A DNA stretch of 64,000 nt, from contig JANFAH010000033.1 of assembly GCA_024663395.1 (NCBI GenBank), forward strand, positions 186,001 to 250,000. Reading direction: 5' to 3'. Source of the stretch: Pisolithus tinctorius (lineage: Eukaryota > Basidiomycota > Agaricomycetes > Boletales > Pisolithaceae). The stretch's first letter is position 1. The number at the start of each line of letters is the position of its first letter. Shown here piece after piece: positions 18,699-34,143 of this stretch. The position numbers and the translations under genes were made by a program. The notes below the pieces were generated by a model. That model made no database searches, was not told where the DNA came from, and saw only the letters and a program-made list of their open reading frames with translations.

Positions 18699-21600
18699 AT
18701 GGCCCGTCAGCATCCAAAGAAACACCATCTCTTCAAATTTGGGAAGTCCCGTTCCACATCTAACCTTTCTGCGGTATGCCAAATCGTTCCTTTCGACCGA
18801 AGGTATGAAATAATAATATTTCCAGGGACCCGCTCAGGCCCCTAACGAGGGTAGCGTCTCCACGGCTGAAACATCCGGCAACGCTTCTCGAGGGACGCTC
18901 TCCAGGATGAGGCGCTTCCTCCATCTGTCGAACCACAGTCAGTCAAGTTCCGTCACTCCAGGGGTAGTTGGCACAAGCACGAGTGGGGGAACACAGGAGC
19001 AACAGGGACAGTCCCAGGCAATTCTATCTAAGGACGTATGTGACTTGCTATGTCCCACGGCAAGTGCGCTAACCAGGCCATCGGACAGAATCAAAAAGCG
19101 ACCAACAGGGCAGAACCAGAACCTGCTCCAGAAAAGGACATTAATGATGCTGTACAAGCATTCGACAATATGGATCCCGTGTCGCGTCTCGGCGAAGGAG
19201 CTGGAAACATCGTTGCCGACGCGAACATTGCTTTCACTGACATCCAAAACTTCACCGCTACATATCTTCAACCTTTCCAAGTTTTCAATGACATTGTCAC
19301 GACTCTTTCCAACGTAATCATTTCCGTTTTCTGCTCATTTAGTTAGATGATGGAATGCATGCACTAGGTCCACCCCTATGCCCAGATTGCACTGGGGATT
19401 TTGACGGCCGCTTCTCAGGTACATTCCAAGTCTTACATGCGTCGCTCATCTCATGCGGGGTGGATTGTAGTTGCTCATGAAACAGGCGAATTTAGACAAA
19501 GCGGTGTCTGGTCTCCTGCAAACGATCCGAAGTGTTTACGAATTCCTTACCGAAGAGGATACCATCAACAATATTGATAACATGAAAGATACCCTTGCGA
19601 AGATTGCACGGGTAATAAGCGACTCTGCACAGTTCATCAAAGACTATTCTGAAACGAAGAATTTCTGTGAGTCTTGATGTATGTCTTTTGGCACTACAAA
19701 TTGATGCGATTCATTCTCAGGGAAAAGGACAGGGAAGAACATCGGTTCCAAAACGCAGGCCATCGTTGATGACTACACCACAACGCTGAATGATTTGATG
19801 CAGCAGTACCGCGACCATGCGGTCCAGGACATTCAGATCAATGTGCACCGCGTATTGGAGGACCTGAACCTTGAAGGCATGGCCTATGCTGGTGGCGCGG
19901 GCCTTGATATGGCTAAGATATGCCTCGATGGCACGCGGACAGAGATTTTGCGGGAGATCATTAGCTGGATCGCTGATCCCCGCATTGACGCCCCTCGTAT
20001 CATGTGGCTCCAGGGGCAGGCCGGAAGAGGAAAGTCGGCCGTCGCACATACGATTGCTGCGTGGATCAAGGATGCAGGAGGACTCGGGTCCTGCTTTTGC
20101 TTCGCGCATGACAGGCTGGCGGACCACCGCGAGGAGAAGATTTTAACGACCATCGCTCGTGATCTGGCAGATCGTGACTCGGCATTTCGGCGAGCACTTG
20201 CTGATGTCGTCTCAAAGGACCATTCTCTCAAAGCGACGCGAGACGCGACGCAGCAGTGGCAGCGACTCATCTTGGAACCGCTGTCCAAGGTTAATAGAGA
20301 AATCGTTGGGAATGTAGTCGTGGTGATCGACGCATTAGATGAAAGCGGGACGGACGCATCAAGGAGTCGTATCCTGTCCCTTCTTGCGTCTGAGGAAGCC
20401 GCACATCTGCCGGCTAATTTCCGCATTCTTCTGACATCCAGGCTGTTGCCGGATATCGAGGAAGCCTTCAACGATTGCCAACATGTAACAGTAACTTCTC
20501 TCGATGGGGTCCCCCTGGCGTCTGCTAAGCGTGATATCCATCTATTCGTTTCTAACGAACTCTGTCACCGCCGCTTCAAGGATACCATTGGGCCCAAGGA
20601 GATAGATCAGATTACTCAGAAATCCGACGGCCTGTTTCAATGGGCCAAGTTGGCTTGTGAGTTCATCAAGCGGAAAAGCGCCGGACGAACTCTGCGGGAG
20701 CGCTTCGACGATATAATTGCTCTTCGGTCTGGAGAGGGGGGGACACTTTTGGACAAAACTTACACCACGATATTGGAGAGTGCCGTACCACCGACGAACC
20801 GGATATCACTGGCTCGGTTCCGTTCCGTGATGCGACAAATACTGACAACGTTGGTGCCGCTGCCTATGTCGACGTTGCAAGTCATGCGCAAGAACTTTCC
20901 CAACGAGGAGGACCACTATGATGTTGTTGTCATCCTGGAGTTCATGGCACCAGTGTTGAGTGGTATCACTGACTCTTCCCCCGTTCGCCCTCTCCATGCA
21001 TCTTTTCCTGACTTCCTGACGGATCGGTCACGGAGTGGGAACTACTTCATCGACACCTCTGGGGCATATGACCTGGCCTTCGCCTCGCTGCAGATTCTGT
21101 GTAAGGAGCTGCAATTCAACATTTGCGGACTAGAAAGCTCCTACTTCAGCAACTCTGAAGTCCCTGATCTACAACAAAAAATAGACAAATTCATCACACG
21201 CCATCTATCCTATTCGTGTCAATTCTGGGCCCAACATCTGCAGACGACTACCTTTGACTTGGATCTTGCAAAGTTAGTGGCAATTATTGTGGGGAGTGAA
21301 AAAATTCTGTTCTGGCTGGAGACACTGAGCATTATTGGGGAGTTGGGAAAAGCTGTGGATGCTCTGATCTGCACTGCAACATGGCTACTAGTGAGTAATC
21401 TACACTTGGATTCACATAACATGCCCTAACATCAAATCAAAAGGACCAGCCAGGGTTTGAAGATACATTAGGAATGGTACAAGATGGGATCAAGTTGATT
21501 TGGAACTTTGGTGGTGCAATCTCACACAGTGCTCCACATCTCTACATTTCTGCATTGCCATTCACTCCTTCAAACACAAGACTATCAAAAATTCTCTTGC

Positions 21601-23868
21601 CAAAATTCTGCCAACTTCTTGGAGTTCCTGTGGGAGGGCTAAAGGAGTGGACAGCTACCCAGCTAGCCTTAGAGCATGCCAGTGTGGTTACTTCAGTTGC
21701 ATTCTCCCCTGATGGCAAGAGGATTGTCTCAGGGTCACATGACAACATCCTGAGGATCTGGGATGCTGAGGGAGGTGTGCAGATTGGCAGCCCTCTTGAG
21801 GGGCATACTGATTGGGTCCAGTCAGTTGCATTCTCTCCTGATGGCAAGAGAGTTGTCTCAGGGTCAAGTGACACAACTGTGAGGGTTTGGGATACTGAGA
21901 GGGGTATGCAGATTGACAGCCCTCTTCATGGGCACACTGGTCTGGTCAGATCAGTTGTATTCTCCTCTGATGGCAAGAGGATTGTCTCAGGGTCAGAAGA
22001 CAAGACTGTGAGGATCTGGGATGCTGAGAGGGGAGTGCAGATTGGCAGCCCTCTTGAGGGGCATACTGGTAAGGTCTGGTCAGTTACATTCTCCCCTGAT
22101 GGCAAGAGGATAGTCTCTGGGTCACATGACAAGACTGTGAGGATTTGGGATGCTGAGGGAGGTGTGCAGATTGGCAGCCCACTTGAGGGGCATGTTGATT
22201 GGGTCCTATCAATTGCATTCTCCCCTGATGGCAAGAGGATTGTCTCAGGGTCAAAAGATAAGACTGTGAGGGTCTGGGATGCTGGAAGGGGTGTGCAGGA
22301 TGGCAGCCCACTTCAGGGACATACTGATTGTGTCCAGTCAGTTGCATTCTCCTCTGACAGCAAGAGGATTGTCTCAGGATCATGTGATGATACTGTGAGG
22401 ATCTGGGATGCTGAGAGAGGTGTGCAGATTGGTAGCCCTCTTCAAGGGCATGGTGATGTGGTCTGTTCAGTTGGATTCTCCCCTGATGGCAAGAGGATTG
22501 TCTCAGGGTCAGATGATTACACTGTGAGGATCTGGGATGCTGAGGGATGTAGGCAGGTTGGAACCCTTGTTCAGGGACATGCTGGTGTCATCTGCTCCAT
22601 TGCACTCTCCCCTGATGGCAAGAGGATTGTGTCAGGGTCAGAAGACAAGACTGTGAGGATCTGGGATGCTGAGGGAGGTGTGCAGATTGGCAGCCCTCTT
22701 GAGGGGCATACTGGTAAGGTCAAGTCAGTTGCATTCTCCCCTGATGGCAAGAGGATTGTCTCAGGGTCAGATGACACCACTGTGAGGATCTGGGATGCTG
22801 AGGGAGCTGTGCAGATTGGCAGCCCTCTTCATGGACATAGTGATTGGGTTCAGTCAGTTGCATTCTCCCCTGATGGGGAGAGAATTGTCTCAGGGTCATA
22901 TGACAACACTGTGAGGATCTGGGATGCTGAGCAAAGGGTTCAGATATACTGTCTTCCTCCAGGGCATACTGCTCCAGTGCACACAGTTGCATTCTCCCCT
23001 GATGGAAAGAGGATTGTCTCAGGGTCAAATGACAATACTGTGAGGGTTTGGGATGCTGAGGGATGTGTGCAGGTTGGGAGCCCACTTCATGGGCATGAGT
23101 ATTGGGTTCAGTCAGTTGCATTCTCCCCTGATGGCAAGAGGATTGTCTCTGGGTCACATGACAAGACTGTGAGGATTTGGGATGCTGAGAGAGGTGTGCA
23201 GATTGGCAGCCCACTTGAGGGGCATGTTGATGCTGTCTGGTCAGTTGCATTCTCCCCTGATGGGCAGAAGATTGTCTCAGGGTCAGATGACAAGAGGGTG
23301 AGAATTTGGGATGCTAAGGAAGGGGTTCAGATCTACTGTCTTCCCCAGGGGCATACTGGTGCAGTGAGCACAGTTGCATTCTCCCCTGATGGAAAGAGGG
23401 TTATCTCAGGATCATTTGACTATACCATGAGGGTATGGGATACCCAGATCTATGAGGATATGATCACCAGCCATCAAAAGATGAAGTTGTCTGCATACTA
23501 TCCAGAAGGTGAGAACTACATAGCTGTTATGTATTGTATTGTTACTCAAGTAATTTCAAGGCTTTAAACCCCACCCCATTTGCTTTTCTTCAGTGCCTTC
23601 ACATGCACTGCATGACAGTGAACAACTCCTTGATGGGTTCCAACCTGTATATGTTGATGGTTGGCTTGAGCCAGTCAAGCTTCATCCTGATGGATGGTTC
23701 AGGGGTCCAAAGGGAGGGCTGTTGCTTTGGTTGCCACCATCATTTTGGAAACCATTTTATTCAAGTTGCAACAAAGTTGTGATTCCAAGTGATTGTTGTA
23801 CAGAGCTGGACTTGGGCCACATGGTTCATGGAGATAAGTGGCACAAGTGTCTGAAGACAGATGCCTGA
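18699..23868 (+). CDS. NACHT-WD40 NLR-like receptor (HET-E/HNWD type)
   Basis: Eight exons: 18699-18773, 18826-19035, 19077-19313, 19368-19418, 19471-19666, 19721-21390, 21444-23508, 23594-23868, giving 1,592 aa in frame. Residues 1-330 form a helical N-terminal module common in fungal STAND proteins ('HPYAQIALGIL', 'DYSETKNF'). NACHT follows with Walker A GQAGRGKSA (about 20005-20035) and Walker B VVVIDALDE (about 20318-20345). Then come 14 WD40 repeats with a strict 43-aa period and a C-terminal 'LLLWLPP...LDLGHMVHG' tail typical of agaricomycete members. Such proteins are known as intracellular nonself-recognition receptors; Podospora relatives control heterokaryon incompatibility. Repeats are nearly identical at DNA level, a sign of ongoing unit exchange. 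The WD40 part is visibly more AT-rich than the NACHT part. Confidence 0.9.
21660..23450 (+). repeat. 14-unit WD40 tandem array (129-bp period)
   Basis: Each 129-bp unit encodes a core V-x-SVAFSPDGKRIVSGS-x-D-x-TVRIWDAE followed by a variable linker and GH. Synonymous positions are almost invariant between units, while the residues after GS, around the D, and at the blade tops differ. Fourteen repeats suit two seven-bladed propellers. Confidence 0.9.
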
Positions 23869-25534
23869 ATATACAGCCTAGATACATTGTATTGTTTAAA
23901 AAAATTCCCTTGAAGCTGCTTGTATATTCATTGCTTTAGCAGCTTTTTCACTTAATAAACACTTGTCTGATCTTCAGGGACAGGATATCTTGTGCAATGA
24001 AAATGGATCTTAAAATGATTTCAGTGGTACATCATTCAAGGTTTGCAGACAGCATAGAGAATACCTGCAATAGCAGCTCTGCACATTTCAGAGGGCCAGC
24101 CATTCACCATTGCTCTACAACATAGTTAATAATGTTCATAGCCAAGCCATGGAAATGAGTGCAAGCAGGAATGATCAGGAGTCAGCCTGAGGTCATACTC
24201 AGGCACTCAAAAATGTCCACTATTGATGAGGGAGAAACACTTGGTCTTTGGCACCTACAATGGCATTTGAAAGGATTGGTGGCACCATGCAAAAGAAACC
24301 AAACAGAAAAGGTTCCTTGGTGATGGCAAGCAGCCATGCAGATGCTTGAGCACTTTTGATGTGCTGCATTTGTATTTGATGGGCATTCTCCCCATAAGAT
24401 GATATCCTGAGGAATGATCACATGTATCCAAGGTAGGTGACAAATGAGTTGTATCCTCCAAGGGCACCAGAGATCATGAGACGAGTGTATAAGCCCCTGT
24501 TTGTAAGATTCACAAGAATTAGAGCATTCGATCAACAGACCGTGGAAGAGCAATCAAACTCTAGGATTCGGGTCTCCTGACATTGGATTCAAAGGGGGCC
24601 AGTACGTAAGTCAGGACAAAGACGCGGCTATACTACTCAAATTTCATACCTTCTGGATGCCGAAGTTGAACGTTAAATGAATGCCGCCGGTCGGCATTCT
24701 CTGGCCGAGGCTTGGTGCGGCATGGAATCACCATTTGGCTATTAAAGATTAAACGCTAGGGACGGCCCAAAGCGTCCTCCTCGCGGAAAGTTCTCGCCGA
24801 AATATACAAACGAACTTCAAAAACGCGACCCTCCCCTTCGCCCTCGCCTTGTCACGGCCAATGATGACCGCATATGCAGAATTCGACCCACCTGCCGATG
24901 TGCTGAACTTGAGTGTGGACCACAGACACGAAGATGTCACTCGATCTTTGCTTCAGTAGTGCTATGTACTTATTTGTTTAACGTTTACTTTTATCAGTCA
25001 GGTTCTCATCCGGATTGCATGCAGAAAAACGATACTGCTTACTACTACTGTTCTCGCGCCGGCGGTAGCGAGTAATCTCTTTCTTTCTTTCATTTGCGAA
25101 TGTCGCATTGCCTATTCCAACGGAACCGATGTCGTGGAACTCACGGTTCCAATGGCCTATCGCCCTCGGCCCTTGGTGACATGCTGCGATACAAGGTTAA
25201 GAGGGCAAGTCGACTTCTGACTTGGTGGGTCCGAGACGATGGATCACGGATATTGCTTCAAACACGATTCCACGCCGAGAACGTGAGCTCGTCTCGCTAT
25301 GAGTTGGCAATGGCATTCCGGGATTAGGAACCCGCACGGAAATGTGAACTGGGCAAGAATGTGCATCCGCACCATTGTTCGCAGATGCCCAAAAAGGAAA
25401 CTGCTGTGTTGGGTTGAAGCACCCTATCAACGCCCGGATTCCCGACACATAAAAAGATCCTTGTTTTCTTCTTACCACCCCTTGCTGCATTCCCCCCACC
25501 TCCATCCCACTCTTTTTCGTCTCTCTTTCTTACA
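23869..25534. other. Intergenic region, no gene recognised
   Basis: 23869-24560 shares the AT-rich composition of the WD40 exon and includes a likely 3' UTR (AATAAA at about 23955). Minus-strand frames around 24180-24550 are broken and match nothing I know. Beyond 24600 the composition returns to normal, and the promoter of the next gene should lie in the last few hundred bases, which have CT-rich stretches. Confidence 0.5.
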
Positions 25535-26759
25535 ATGAGACCTTCTCTCGTTTTGGCTTTCGTCATTTCCTTCTTTTTTACTGTCGGGGCCAGTGCAGAA
25601 TCGCATACCATCAAATTTGTCAATCAGTGCGTTGCGTGTCTGCAACGACTCGCTCTTCGCTGACATTTTATATCTCAGGTGTGGATATGGTACAGTAAGT
25701 GTGCTTAGAACGAGTTGACTACGCCCACATAGCGTCATCACTTGCCTTCAGCCAGCTTTGGTACTCAATGGCAACAACGTCCTTAGTGGCGACCAGTACA
25801 CGAGTAGCGGTCCGTTCTCAGGCATCGCGTGAGTACCCTCGCATTGCACATTACACCTGCATGGAACTCAATTATTTTCTCAGATATTTGCAGACAGGTG
25901 AGGAATACACGCCGCCGTCGTAATCTCCGCGGCTGAGCATGCCAACAGGCTACTGCAATACCAACGGAGAAAACTGCACGCTCGTAGAAATGACCCTGAT
26001 AAACCCAACATGTGCGGGATGTGGTTCTAGCGCCGACATTTCCTTGATAGCTCCGTGAGTATAGTCAGGTTTACATTGCATCTTACGTTGACATTTGTTG
26101 ACGAATTTCATTATAGCCATGCCTACAGTGTCGAGTCGTCCTTCTCGTGAGCACACATAAAGCTATCATCTGTTTTACGGTGTTCTGAAAGTACTACTTA
26201 GGTATTACAGCGGCTGTGATGGCGTTGGTCAAACCTGTGCGTTTACGGTCGTTCACGCGTATTAAACCCTTCGTTATGTAACCTCTATCCAGGCGCAAGT
26301 CCAAACTGCACCCAGAACGCTTTTTTCGTCCCCACTGACAACTTTGTGCAAAAGGAATGTCAAGCTACCGATGTGAGCGATTGATCCATTTGCAGTGTTG
26401 TATGGACATTTTGGTTTAACAGCGCCCTCTAGGTTGACCTCCTGATATCGTTTTGTGTGGAAGCTTCCGGTTTAGTTGGCGGGTCGAGCTCAGCCTCTTC
26501 CGCTACTCCGAATGCACCGACATCGACTGTCGTGAGTGCAACGCCGAAATCGCAGCCAACTCCCACGCCAAGCCCATCAACTACCAGTCATTCTTCTACC
26601 ACAATTTCTTCGACACCGAAGTCCACCCCTACGGCAATCTCTGCGGCCTCCACGGGACAACAATGTACCGCGGGTTCTAGGCGCAAGCGTCAGGTCAAAC
26701 GCGGTCCGGAAAGCGCTCGTCGCCGCCGCCACGCCAAGAGCTCGCCTCACCAAGCATGA
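25535..26759 (+). CDS. Secreted thaumatin-like 'glycopeptide' protein
   Basis: Nine exons: 25535-25626, 25679-25694, 25752-25828, 25884-25897, 25949-26054, 26117-26146, 26202-26236, 26293-26372, 26433-26759, giving 258 aa in frame. Signal peptide: MRPSLVLAFVISFFFTVGASA. The mature part has the Cys-rich pattern of the agaricomycete 'glycopeptide' family (HTIKFVNQCGYGTP, TLVEMTL, ISLIAPHAYSVE, GCDGVGQTC, DVDLLISFC), a thaumatin-like extracellular fold by family knowledge. A Ser/Thr/Pro-rich linker, probably O-glycosylated, follows. The C-terminus is unusual: a strongly basic tail (RRKRQVKR and RRRR) instead of a GPI signal. Exons 2 and 4 are only 16 and 14 nt. Confidence 0.8.
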
Positions 26760-27153
26760 CTTCTTCGTAGCGGTTATTGATAACTGTTATGCGAAGCTGG
26801 CGCTCGCCCTATTATGATTTTCGACTCGCGTTTTTAACCCTCTAGATTTTAGTGCACGTCCAGTTCCGGTTCTCTTCCATGTTGTACTCTAACTTATTGG
26901 CCACGCGAGCAGTCGTGCCACAGAAGGTCACAGGTGACCGTCTCCATTCATTGTACATTCTTGTCCACGAGGCTGCTGACCCTTGACGGGTTTCGCTCTG
27001 TAGCTCCATACCATGTTTTACGTACATCACGTATTGTTTGATACATAGAATCATGTACACGATGGCTACAGATAACGTCGTTTCATAGAATGCAAGTAGC
27101 CGTTCTTGTTGTTCGAAGTCATACGGGCCTGCATCTACCACCGGAGAATTGCA
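26760..27153. other. Intergenic region between convergent genes
   Basis: Lies between convergent 3' ends. A minus frame continues past the maltase stop into this region ('DAGPYDFEQQERLLAFY') and could be a short alternative last exon, since GT and AG sites flank 27156-27180. I could not decide. Confidence 0.4.
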
Positions 27154-30912
<3,759 letters not shown>

Positions 30913-31557
30913 ATGCAGACCATCTCCCCCATCGCCATAACCTTCGTCGACGGCTGCGAGCGTCCTCGAGGTCGCTGCTCTCTTTCTTCCATCTGCTCGC
31001 CGTGCCTCCCACGGCCAATCCCAAACTCTTACTGGGCCACACCTCTTCTGCTCGCTTGCGAATACCCCTGGTCTCCATTCGAAAGGTCCACCGTGCAGAA
31101 GCTTGACAAGCTTCTAGCAGCCGGTGTCCGCACCTTCATCGATCTCACCGAATGTGGTGAACTCTCCCCATACTACCCTCACCTCCCCGCTCTAGTCAGT
31201 GCACATGGCATCGACATCTCGGAAATCGAGTACCACCAATTCCCGATCCATGACCGATCCCTACCCGAGTCTAAGGAGTATATGTTCCACATCCTTAGCG
31301 TCCTCCGGGACAACCAGAAACGGGGTCGCATCTCTGCTGTGCATTGTCGCGGAGGTATTGGGAGAACCGGCATGGTTGTCGGCTGCTGGCTGGTCGAGTC
31401 TGAGACGGCGAAGAGCGGGGAGGAAGCTCTCCGTATAGTCGCCGATAAATGGAAGACGGTGGAGAAGTGCAAGCGGTACCCAAACAGCCCAGAGACTGGC
31501 CCCCAGTTCGAATTTGTCAAAAACTTCCGCCCTCGTATGGGTATGGAAGTCGCATGA
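30913..31557 (+). CDS. Atypical dual-specificity / tyrosine phosphatase-like protein
   Basis: A single-exon 214-aa frame. The signature HCRGGIGRTG (Cys-x5-Arg P-loop, about residues 141-150) and the upstream 'AAGVRTFIDLTECGELSPYY' strand, with a conserved Asp-bearing 'IHDRSLPESKEY' loop, mark the PTP/DSP fold. Members of this class occur widely in fungi and bacteria; the substrate (phosphoprotein, phosphoinositide or RNA 5' phosphate) cannot be told from the sequence. ATG 30913 is preceded by a CT/AC-rich leader. No membrane segment. Confidence 0.82.
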   Translation: MQTISPIAITFVDGCERPRGRCSLSSICSPCLPRPIPNSYWATPLLLACEYPWSPFERSTVQKLDKLLAAGVRTFIDLTECGELSPYYPHLPALVSAHGIDISEIEYHQFPIHDRSLPESKEYMFHILSVLRDNQKRGRISAVHCRGGIGRTGMVVGCWLVESETAKSGEEALRIVADKWKTVEKCKRYPNSPETGPQFEFVKNFRPRMGMEVA

Positions 31558-32005
31558 GCGATGTCTCGCGCATAGTCTTGCTCTGTTTCTGTGAGTAGTC
31601 TATTCGATTTCACTTGTCACTTGACACTAACTTTTCACGCCTAGTCTTCCATGGATTATTCTTTGGGACCCCTCGATGCAGTCAATGTAAAACATTGCAT
31701 CTACGCAGGGATTAGATCTAGTTCAACTTCTTTGGGACGATGGGCGCACAGTAGTATACCCTGCGGATGCTTTGGATACATGTCTACGGACAAATACCTA
31801 CATACCACAATGATACCCGCTGTTTCCACAACGACCGATAGTCCGACACGTCCGAAGTGATCTACGGGTCGCTCTGTGAAATGATCCCAACAATTTGATG
31901 GTCATCAACATCATAAACACAGCTCACACAGCAATGTCTGGCATCATGTAACTTAAGAGAGTACGAACGGTCTCGGCGAATTATCTCTTATCGCTTCTGC
32001 TTGCT
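31558..32005. other. Intergenic region, nothing recognised
   Basis: Contains the 3' UTR of the phosphatase and the promoter of the hydrolase; no supported exon was seen on either strand. Confidence 0.5.
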
Positions 32006-33368
32006 ATGGTGTACGAGTTGCGCGAACAGCCCTGGTTCGGACTCTACGTCTCGTATCAAATTGTGACGACAACACTTTTTCGTCTGCCCTACTGGTATCT
32101 TCTCTCCTACCCACGGTCATGGCGGCCGCGGGCATCCTGGACGATACAACGTTCAGTTCTCGTGAGGCTTTTCCGACACCTGTTTGATGTAACCCAGAAG
32201 TGCGCATTTCCCTTTAGCGACAATGTGAACGATCAACGGTTGACGAGACGGTAACCGCAGAACCGGCCCACTTACGTCTTTCCCTACACATCGCGCGATT
32301 CGACCAGGGCCGGGCGTGAAAGGGGTGTGGGTCGAAGCTACTCCCCATCTCATTACCGGTGTGCTATTGTCGATGGCCACTGCAGCTAACGTCAGTTGCG
32401 CCTACATACCAGGCTATTGGATCGATAATGATGAAACGTTGCCTGCTGGAGCGCCCCCACGCCCCGGCGAAAAGATCCTTTACCGACTTCACGGAGGAGG
32501 CTATATCCAACTTTCTGCACATCCCACGGACCCCACAGCAAATATCGCTCATGGCATCCTGAAACACTCACTATCGATCTCCCGAATATTTTCCATCGAA
32601 TACAGGTTATCAACTTCGGAACCCTATAAGCCGGAACATCCATTTCCTGCCGCCTTACTGGATGCAATTGCGGGCTACAATTACCTTGTTAACGAGATTG
32701 GCTTCGACTCTTCCGATATTATCATTCAGGGTGACTCGGCCGGCGGAAACTTGGCACTGGCTCTTATTCGATATATCCGGGACCACCAACAACACCATCC
32801 TGATCTCCGACTTCCACGGCTACCAGCAGGACTTTTGCTCCTTTCTCCATGGACGGATCTTGGCCGGTCTCACGAGGGGCCGAATACATCGCTCTCCAAC
32901 TTTTACTCGTGCGATTATACCAGTGCTCGTGTAGTGCAACGTTTTTCCTACTCCAAACGTGCATTCCTGGGCCCGTTTGGATTCGGCTTCGCCGAACGGT
33001 GTGTCTATATTTCTCCTGCATCCCTTAGCTCGTGGGTAGGAGCACGATTCGAGGGTTTTCCGAGGACTTTAATATGTTCTGGCGGCGCTGAGCCATTGCT
33101 GGACTCCATCCGATCGCTACTGTGGAAGATGGAGAGGGATATGGGCTTGGGCGCAGGTGAAGGACAAGTCAGTTACTATGAAGCTAAGGACTCGTTGCAC
33201 GATCACCTCATATTCCCTTGGCACGAACCAGAGAATGGGGAGACACTAACAGTCATCGCAGATTGGGTCGACCATGGCTGGCGGGACTCTAGAGGTGTGC
33301 TTTCTCCCGACATTTTTCCGATTGTTCTAACCAAGCATCCTCAGTGTAGCCGGGTATATGATCCCTAG
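32006..33368 (+). CDS. Alpha/beta hydrolase, HSL-type esterase/lipase
   Basis: Two exons, 32006-32199 and 32261-33368 (433 aa). The donor GTGCGC is non-ideal, but this splice is the one that keeps frame. Motifs: oxyanion-hole HGGGYIQL, preceded by 'YRL' where many relatives have 'YFH'; nucleophile elbow GDSAGG (about residue 210 of the second exon product); a late acid and the histidine in 'DSLHDHLIF'. The N-terminal 'LPYWYLLSYPRSWRPRASWT' region is a possible lid or membrane-associating helix common to basidiomycete relatives. The substrate is unknown, probably short acyl esters. The first splice site is the least certain part. Confidence 0.82.
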
Positions 33369-33822
33369 TACCGCAATACGTACCGCCCGAATCGTGAGAG
33401 AATCTGAGCCACTCTGTAGTGGGAATTTTCCCATCACTTAGTACCACTTGCCATTTTCGAAGCTTCTTTTGCGGGGTATCAAGCTCTTCAAGTTTTGTTG
33501 GCGATCGCTAAGTGATGCCTCACCTTCGCCCACTCGTGGAAGTCATCGCAAAACCAGGTGGCTATGCATCTGCATTTCCGCACCAGCGTTTTTGCAGCGC
33601 ACAACATCGGGACCAATGTTTAGGCAATGTGCATAGGTACCATTAAATTCGTCGTTCCATTTAGAATATTGATTTTGCAGACACACCTCGGAACAGCTTC
33701 TTGCCCGACTGAGCTTTGAGATCGAGAATATCGAATAGAACAGGATCACCTGTGCACTATTAAGAAACTCAAACTTATGGTGACCTTTCCTATTTTGGAT
33801 CTCACTAGAACGGCGTGTTCTG
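33369..33822. other. Intergenic region left of the tandem duplication
   Basis: No gene recognised. The similarity shared with 39728 onward begins at about 33823 (GGGGCTGTCCGCCTG), so this stretch lies outside the duplicated unit. Confidence 0.5.
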
Positions 33823-34143
33823 GGGGCTGTCCGCCTGGCATAACATGTAACATACAGCTCCATGCAATGCACATACAACGTTTCTTGTTACCGGGACTAG
33901 GTATGTAAGTTCTACGTACATCACAAGACGACCCTCCTCCCTAGTCGCAACTGGTGCACATCCTGATCTTTCTGCCCCCTTTTTCTGCTTTCTTGCAGGG
34001 TCTAGATCGCTATCGCGCACTTGTAGGTCATAAGGAAGCACCGTTATAGAGATGGGTCTCATTATATCCACGATTGCTGGGTGCTGGAGTGTGGATGGTG
34101 ACCACGTCTTTACGTCAGGCAGAAGTCCTCGCAAAAGGTAGGA

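Noticed and set aside
21542..23293. Long minus-strand frames under the WD40 repeats
   Set aside because: They repeat with the same 129-bp period and are by-products of the repeat coding on the plus strand.
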